This document shows, one piece after another, positions 57,721 to 64,000 of a stretch of 64,000 nucleotides of DNA. The position numbers and the translations under genes were made by a program. The notes below the pieces were generated by a model. That model was given only the letters and a program-made list of their open reading frames with translations. It ran no database searches and was not told the DNA's origin. The stretch comes from Gordionus sp. m RMFG-2023 (Eukaryota; Nematomorpha; Gordioida; Chordodea; Parachordodidae), in assembly GCF_954871325.1 (NCBI RefSeq), contig NC_088775.1, positions 23,165,561 through 23,229,560 of the forward strand. Direction: 5' to 3'. Each line of letters opens with the position of its first letter. Position 1 is the first letter of the stretch.

Positions 57721-59509
57721 TTTTATTTTAATTTAACATGCTTAACTCCAAAAAATATAAAAATAATAATTTACTATAACATTATAAGATATGAAGATCT
57801 GAACATCTTTAAAGATCGTTGTTAAAATTTTTTTAAATAAAAGATCTTCAAAGATCTACTTCAAATTTTACGATTTTCAAAAAATCTTGCTCGAATTTTT
57901 GAGCGAGATCTTGCTCAAAAATCTTCAAAAAAGATCTTTTGTACAAAATGGAATAATAAGGAAAAATTTATAGACCTAACCTAATATAACACTCTGTTAC
58001 CATTTTAGACAATGTTTTATAGAATGGAATAATAAGGAAAATTTTATAGAACTAACCAAATGAACAATATTTGAAGAAGAGAATATAAACGACCAATCCA
58101 AATCATAAAACTATATTATGGATAGAGCTTCCTCTTAGATGACATGATGGAAGCTAGTTAAGTAATCAAGAAATTATTGTGAGATATTAATCTAAAAGAT
58201 TATCTTCCATTTTTAATGGTATATAAACAACTACAAAATATGCAATCATATGTTCTCAGGCTGTAGTAATAATCTTAAATTACATAGCCGCACAAATAAT
58301 AGATGCTGATTAATAAGCAATAGCCATGACACGCACGATGTTAACTCATATCAGAATTTATTATGTTAGATAAATTGATAAAACAAAAATACTAAAATCT
58401 TTAGAAGAAATTCTGCAAATATATTGAAGCCTTGAGTTATTTACATGGCAAGGATGTCATATTAGAAATAAAACATTTTGTAACTATAAAATAAGAACCA
58501 AAGTGATATGATGAAAGCAATTAAGATTTTATATATTATTGTCGCACCACCTTTGGTATATTATATCTTAAAATAATAATAGTAGTTTATAATAATATCA
58601 AAAATATACTCTAAAAATTTAACTCAAAACTGTTTTTCAAAGAATAAAAAAATAGCTTTCCTAAAAACATGTAAAAAAGAAAAGAAAAGATATTTTATTT
58701 ATTACAGCCATTGTGGGATGAATAATAAGACGTTGTTTTAAATAATATTTTAAATAAATAGATGGCGTTTATTTGAATGCAAATGGTTCTTATATTTATT
58801 ATCAAAGGAATTTATTAGTAAAATTTATTAAAATATTAACTGTAATATATTATATAACTGTCAAATACGTCTGTAAAAGTGGCATTTTATCAAATATTTT
58901 ATAACCAATTATATATAATAGAGGATTATAAACTATATGTCTACTTACTTTTAATAAATAAATCTCTTATACTTATTTGGATTTGGACCTAAAATAATTT
59001 TAGGAAGAGGCATGGTAATTAAATTTAAAAATCAATAATATAGTTGATTAGCGATTTTGAACTCGGCTATTTAAAATATAAAATTGTTAATTTTCAATTA
59101 ATAAATAATTCTATTTATTTAATTAGGGTTATATAATATTTTAAATAATAAAGATCAATTAAGCTTCAACTCGTAATGCTAAATTTATTAATGAGTGATA
59201 TTTATATATTTTTAACACAGAATTTGTATGCAAACTGATATAGTGAAAATATAATTTATATGTATTAATCTAATCTAAGTATTCATTTAATAAAAATTTA
59301 GATAGTCTTATTAATTTTTAAATAATAAAATTAAATCAATATATTACTCAATTAATTATAAAAGAAATCGTTCAGGGGGCAAAAAAAATTTATTTTTAGT
59401 TCAACGGGATATTAAGGAGCCATTATAAAAAATAATTTTGCTTCAGGGGGCTATTCAAATTTTTCAGGGTCTAGCCCCTGCGCCCCCTAGTGACGCCACT
59501 GATATCCAG

Positions 59510-60290
59510 AGTTTGAAGATTTTCTTTGCCAAAAATTTTTAAAAAATCTTTGAAGATAGTAAAATTGAAGATTTGTGACTTTATCATGAAAGAATTTTAT
59601 TCATAAAAGTCACAAAAAATTTATATTAAAATTTTAGCTAAAATTTGTTCAAAAATCCTGTTTAAGCATTCTCAAAAAAATTTTCAATCTAGTTTTAATC
59701 TCTTTTGAACTATTTTATTGAAATGAACCATAAGTTTGCTTTTAATAATTACAATAAATATTACCAGCGCAAATAATTATGATAGTTTAATCCTCTCCTG
59801 AAACTACAAACATAATAAAAATTTTCCTGTAACCATACTCTCTACCAAACCCTCACTATCTGAAATATTGTTAAGGTTGATGGATATATTATTATCAGTG
59901 GCTTTTACCACCGTTGGAAGTATAAAAGAACTTAGCAATATAAAGATGGTATAAGGTTTATTTTTAAAGGGCTCACTATATGGAGGTTCTTCTTATAAGT
60001 TAGTGATTAGTTCGAAAGAGTTCATTAAGGTGTGTTCATTTAAGTAGTTACTAATGGCCTTTTTTCTCATTGAAAGAATTTATGTATATTCTTCATAAAG
60101 TTTTCACATTTAAAAATCTCTTAAAAAGAGGGTGTTAAGGAGGTATTCATTATAAAGATCGGTATAAAAGAATCAAAAATGAGAAGATAAAAAATTGAGA
60201 AAAATAAGAAAAATAAAGATTAAAAATAGCTAAAAATAAAAATTCAAGAAAAATTAACAATTATATAATTTTTTTGTAAAATAAATAAAA
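59510..60290. other. AT-rich stretch with CAGAGTTTGAA-type end
   Basis: CAGAGTTTGAAGATTTTC at 59507 and mirrored AAAATCTTTGAAGAT and TTTATCATGAAAGAATTTTA motifs resemble the ends of W and sequence at 28215. They may be one end of a decayed element. A further A-rich run (60180-60280) resembles the inner palindrome of Z. Confidence 0.4.
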
Positions 60291-60294
60291 AAAA

Positions 60295-60610
60295 TAACGA
60301 TTTTCCTTTTGAATTTTCCTTTTTGATTGACACTTTTCTTAAGCTGTTGGGACTTTTCCCTTTTTAATTAACGCTTTTCCTTTTTGACTGAACCTTTTCT
60401 GTTTTTGATTGACACTTTTCCGTTTTTGATCGAACCTTTTCTAAGCCTATGAGTCTTTTCCTTTTCTGATTGACAGTTTTCCTTTTTTGATTAGACCTTT
60501 TCCTTTTGTTTGACGCTTTCTTTTTTGATCGGACTTTTTCCTAAGCCTTTAGGATTTTTCCTTTTTTGATTGACTCTTTTCTTTTTATGATTGACACATT
60601 TCCATTCTTG
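60295..60610. repeat. Degenerate TTTTCCTTTTTGATTGAC minisatellite
   Basis: About fourteen imperfect copies of a 20-24 bp unit of the form CTTTTCCTTTTTGATTGACA occur. A longer period is visible where AAGCC(T)..GGG/GAG words recur near 60350, 60440 and 60545. It is non-coding. Confidence 0.85.
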
Positions 60611-61246
60611 AATGGAAACTCCTATATTTGGAAAGTTTTATTTGTACTCATTACAATATATATGTATTAGATAATATATGTTAAAACAAAACAAAAAAGT
60701 AAATATATATTTTAAATAAAAGATTAAAATAAACGACTAATAAAAATACTATTAAAAACGACGATGGATAATAGGCCACATGAAGCCGTGAATTGATAAA
60801 AAATTTGAATGGCAAATTACTATAAATTACAATATATATAGATTCTTTAATATAGCCCTAAATTTTATAATTAAAAAGGATCGATTGAATCAAAATTTTG
60901 TATTTTTAAATGTCATGTTTTGCTTTAAATATTTTCATTCATTTGTGACGGACTTTAAATTTATAATGATAAATAATTTTATATTAAAAAAAAGAATTTT
61001 TTATAGGAAATAATTTAAGGATAAACATTAATTAAAATTTACACGCATAAAGCAAAATGAGGAATAAGAAAATGTTATTATTTCATCAAAAAAAACGAAT
61101 TATATGAAGTACAAGCAAAATATAAATTTGATTTAAATCTTGATATTTATTCAACCATAGATTTATATTAATTTTATATAATCATGCCAACACTACCATC
61201 TAAGCTATATGTCGCATTGTGAAATAGGCATTGGGATTCTGAATAT
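60611..61246. other. AT-rich spacer
   Basis: Nothing was recognised beyond a short palindrome TTCCATTCTTGAATGGAA at 60600-60617 closing the minisatellite. Confidence 0.5.
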
Positions 61247-61257
61247 CTAGATTTTAC

Positions 61258-61520
61258 TGAGCGCGATTTTTAAATTGAAAAATTTAATTTGACAGGAAAG
61301 GTTATTTAACATAAATAGAGTATTCACACTGTGAATTTCAGCAGTTTTGATAAGAACTTTGAAAATTATTCTTAATTTGTCGCTTTTTATATCTTTTTCA
61401 TATAAATTAAAAAAAATTGCAAAGATGTTTATGGCGAAAATTGCCTGAAATTTATATGTATTCTGCATATGCTGGAAAGCGTTTCCGGTAAAATCGGACT
61501 TTTCAAATTTACTAATCACC
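61258..61520 (-). CDS. Candidate internal exon of an unknown gene
   Basis: The minus strand is open for 87 codons, from VISKFEKSDFTGNAFQHMQ through FAINIFAIFFNLYEKDIKSD to FFNLKIAL. It is bounded by a good acceptor (TTTTATATCATTTACTCAG) and a possible donor (GTAAAAT at 61257). The product would be rich in hydrophobic and basic residues; no family was recognised. No partner exons were found nearby, so it may be chance or a decayed gene. Confidence 0.3.
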
Positions 61521-61522
61521 CT

Positions 61523-62690
61523 GAGTAAATGATATAAAATTCAGAAATTCCGAACCCCCATAGATTTCATTCTATATCCCAATCATATATTCCTTTTCAT
61601 TTCCTAAATATATTTTACCTGATGACTAATTAGAGATATTTCAATATAGTTTGAACATATCCTCCTTTAAAGCCCTTAATATTATTCTGAAATATCATTA
61701 ATTCAGATTTACGATTATAAAAATTATATTTATTGTATATATAATATAACTTATTTAGAATATATTCTCTTACCTACCGCTACTCGAGCCCATTTCCCTT
61801 CCATTTAAATAACGCTACCTGTACCCGGCAAAATGAAAACACGTTGAAATCCTTGGGAAAATTATTATTTAAGCAAAATATTTATTTTATGGGAAAAAGG
61901 TTCCTACCCATAGCATGAGTAAATTAACACTTAATCAGTCATCTAAATTTGCCTTTGAAAAATAAAATAGCAATAAGATCAATTTTGCTTTATAAATATC
62001 ACAAATATTTTATGACAGTATGCTTACCATAAATCCAACACATTTTAAATGCTATTTTTTAGGAGTCTGGAATTGGACAAAAGGGAATTCTGGATTCGAT
62101 TTTTAATATTTTTAGAAATTGGTTCGGATTCCTAAAATTTTAAAAAGTGAGTTATAGTTCCGGTTTCTAAATTTAATGCGGTTCCGAGAGTTTTAGCTTC
62201 TGGTACTGGTACCGATTCAAAACTGTTAAATAAAGCAAATAAAAAAATTGAAAATATTAGGAAATTAAATAAACATCTCACATTGAATTACACAACATTT
62301 TATGCAATATAATGTAAATTACATAGACAGTTGGAATTGGGTACAGTGTTCCTGAAAATTTTAAAATGATTTCGAAGTTCCACCTCTATAATTACTCAAA
62401 AATTCCATTAATTGATAATTGCAATTATTTACAAAATTTTTGTATAATTAATTCCTCTTTTTATAAAATTAAGAATTAAAGAAGTGTTTGATTTAAAATC
62501 ATAAAAAATAACGAGAAATTTTATTAAATAATATTTTATGATTATTACAATTTTTTTATACTTGAATATAATTAAATCGTTCAATGTAAAATGTAATAAG
62601 ACATTGTATATATATTACTATAAAAATTACATTTATACATTTGATGTTAAGAAATGTCATATTCCGTTTACAAAATGGAATATTATTCAT
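61523..62690. other. AT-rich spacer with a possible MITE
   Basis: Between 62060 and 62388, inverted motifs occur (GGAATTGGACAAAAGGGAAT near the left; its rough counterpart CAGTTGGAATTGGGTACAG near the right), with TAGGAG and CCTCTA at the ends. The flanks do not match, so a MITE is only suggested. Confidence 0.35.
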
Positions 62691-62698
62691 GATGTCTA

Positions 62699-63111
62699 AC
62701 ATTAGCATGGGTGAGAGGTGGGGGTGGAGGGGAACAAGGGGAAATTCCTCTCCCTCCCCTTTAAAAATGTGTCATTTTTTGTGAATATCATTTTAAGCTA
62801 ATAAAAAATATCATCTTTAACCCCCTCCTCACTCCCTGTCCTTCAAAAATGTATGCATATATCTTAAACAATAACTAGAAAGAAAGAATTTAAGTCAATA
62901 ATTTAAATCGGTTACCATCTCTTTGGTAACCAATATCGTACTTTTTAAATAATAAGTTGTTTTTATTAAAATTAACCTCCCTATTTTGTAAAAATATTTT
63001 CTAGTTATATATAGGCTAAGGAAACTCGGCAGAAGCCCGGACAAAGGGGGGGTAGAAGACCCGCCAAAAAGGTCAATCCCCCCACCTTGGGATAATCCTG
63101 GATATGCTTAT
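62699..63111. mobile_element. Probable GC-ended MITE
   Basis: The left end ACATTAGCATGGGTGAGAGG and the right end GGATAATCCTGGATATGCTT pair loosely (ATTAGCAT against ATGCTTAT). The flanks gatgtcta (62691-62698) and ggtgtcta (63112-63119) differ at one of 8 positions. Inside, G-rich and C-rich blocks lie at both ends of an AT-rich centre. Confidence 0.5.
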
Positions 63112-63384
63112 GGTGTCTAAATATAAATAGACATTATGAGTATTAACATTTGAAACTTTTTCTACCCTAATTAACAATATTTATATTCTTGGCATAACTT
63201 TGAAAAAATTCTGGTAAAGTTTGTACAATATTTGCTTTTAATAATTCAGTAAAAAAAATGTGTTAATATTTAAGGATGTTTTTTTTTAAAGTAACAAGAT
63301 TATTATAAACAAAAATATAATATTTAAACATAACTTTATGATTATAGGAAATTACTGGTTGTTTGATTGTGGTCCCTCAATTTA

Positions 63385-63492
63385 ATGACAGAGTGCACAA
63401 CCAGCGCTTGTGGTTTTATAGTTTTAAGTTATTTAAAAAAAAATGAACTGAATATTGACAATTTATTTGGAGCAATATCGTCAGAGTTCAAG
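63385..63492 (+). CDS. Candidate first coding exon of an unknown gene
   Basis: ATG at 63385 opens 36 codons, MTECTTSACGFIVLSYLKKN then ELNIDNLFGAISSEFK, ending at a strong donor, AAG|GTAAGT. The GC content is higher than around it. The helical look of FIVLSYLKKNELN is vaguely LisH-like, but no family is recognised. The frame meets a stop soon after the donor. Downstream exons would lie beyond the window. Confidence 0.35.
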
Positions 63493-63847
63493 GTAAGTTA
63501 AAGAATTTAAAACTTTTCCGTCAAAAATATGAAAGAAATATAATTAAATTTGAAATAAAATATGAATGAATGACTGCAATTTTTAAGCGGTTTTCATAAA
63601 AAAATAAATTATAAATGTAATTGTGAATTATAGCTGCTAATTTAAAATTGCATGCCTGAAATATAATTAATTTTGATTACTTACTCCTTTTTTTAAAGTG
63701 TAATTAATTAGTTATTGAAAAAAGGAATTGTACTTATGGAATTAATATATAATTAATTACGGCCCAACCTTGCAAGCATAACTTATGCCATATATTTTCT
63801 TAATAAGAACCAACTCATTTCAATAATTCGTTCACAAAGATTTATAT
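63493..63847. other. AT-rich sequence after the candidate exon
   Basis: It may be the start of an intron if the candidate exon is real. Nothing else was recognised. Confidence 0.45.
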
Positions 63848-64000
63848 TAGAGATCTGCAAAAGTAAGTCAGGCCCATAACCCAGCCCGAACAAGTTAATT
63901 TTTTTAAAAAAATCATGTTCAAGCTGGGTTGGGCCTAATATTTTTAAAAATTTTGGGGCAAGACAGGTATTAAAGTTTTTTTTAAAATATATCTAAACAT
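63848..64000. mobile_element. GGCCC-rich MITE, cut by the window edge
   Basis: TAGAGATCTGCAAAAGTAAG followed by CAGGCCCATAACCCAGCCCG matches the right end of the MITE at 41419-43189, inverted. The other end lies outside the window. Confidence 0.65.

Larger units (their letters stand above)
52609..57955. mobile_element. Element W, large palindrome with inverted arrays
   Basis: Ends are rich in AAGATCTTTGAAGATC (left 52645, right about 57810-57945) and the arms mirror each other throughout: GATCTTCATATTTTATAATG, the TGACAATTGTCA-type arrays, then CGTCTAATTTTAAAAATTAG (53620) against its complement (near 54895), GTCAAATTTAGATT-like and GGTCGATTAAG segments, to a centre near 54250. Without the nested B copy it is about 3.5 kb. 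No transposase was seen. Exact termini are uncertain. Confidence 0.75.
50026..59501. mobile_element. Element B1, CAGGGGCGTCGCTAG ends, split by about 7.4 kb
   Basis: The left part (50026-50492) begins CAGGGGCGTCGCTAGCC; the right part (about 57950-59501) ends CTAGTGACGCCACTG. Both match an intact inverted copy at 55587-57388 in complementary halves and the same direction. The flanks ataaccag (50018-50025) and atatccag (59502-59509) differ at one of 8 positions. Between the halves lie a hAT copy and element W. The halves overlap by a short duplicated piece (ATTTTAGACAATGTTTTATA), so two separate fragments remain possible. No transposase was recognised. Confidence 0.65.

Noticed and set aside
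1-64000. LTR retrotransposons, retrovirus copies, Polinton-like or toxin genes
   Set aside because: No long direct terminal repeats, capsid, integrase, polymerase-B or toxin motifs were recognised in the window.

Overview
The window looks like AT-rich nuclear DNA from an animal or a close animal relative. It holds one spliced nuclear gene for a mitochondrial carrier. The rest is mostly non-autonomous DNA transposons, often inserted into one another. No bacterial operons, rRNA or CRISPR arrays are present, and no LTR or virus-like element was recognised. The sequence does not fix the lineage: FLYWCH-type MULE, hAT, LINE and possible pogo relics in a very AT-rich background fit several invertebrate groups, including myxozoans and other small parasites.

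Gene content. One host gene is well supported: a plus-strand aralar/citrin-like mitochondrial aspartate/glutamate carrier, with six exons between 6024 and 45194. All three carrier repeats are present and every junction keeps frame, giving 437 codons. The calcium-binding EF-hand half found in animal aralar is not seen. Introns 1 (19.3 kb), 3 (9.9 kb) and 5 (6.8 kb) are packed with transposons. Two weaker host-exon candidates lie near the right end, at 61258-61520 (minus) and 63385-63492 (plus).

Layout. 1-3262: a 121-bp tandem repeat, a MULE relic and a 116-bp tandem repeat. 3608-5652: a hAT element. 6551-21157 (intron 1): a nest of elements five deep, most levels bounded by recognisable target-site duplications. 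21216-22808: an almost perfect 1.6-kb hairpin element. 25972-36951: more hAT-type elements, singly or nested, in introns 2 and 3. 39093-43189 (intron 5): MITEs and transposase relics. 48436-48890: the tail of a LINE. 50026-59501: a second nest. 60295 to the end: a TTTTCC minisatellite, MITEs and the two possible exons.

Most striking structure. Several large elements with long inverted repeats (7537-20614, 13396-20225, 31871-36951 and 52609-57955) carry, inside their ends, arrays of a roughly 119-bp unit. Each unit contains the 12-bp palindrome TGACAATTGTCA. The arrays face each other as inverted blocks. The same unit occurs in elements whose outer termini are of three different types, and part of one array has a two-unit higher-order pattern. 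None of these elements shows a transposase of its own, so they are probably mobilised in trans by hAT-type enzymes.
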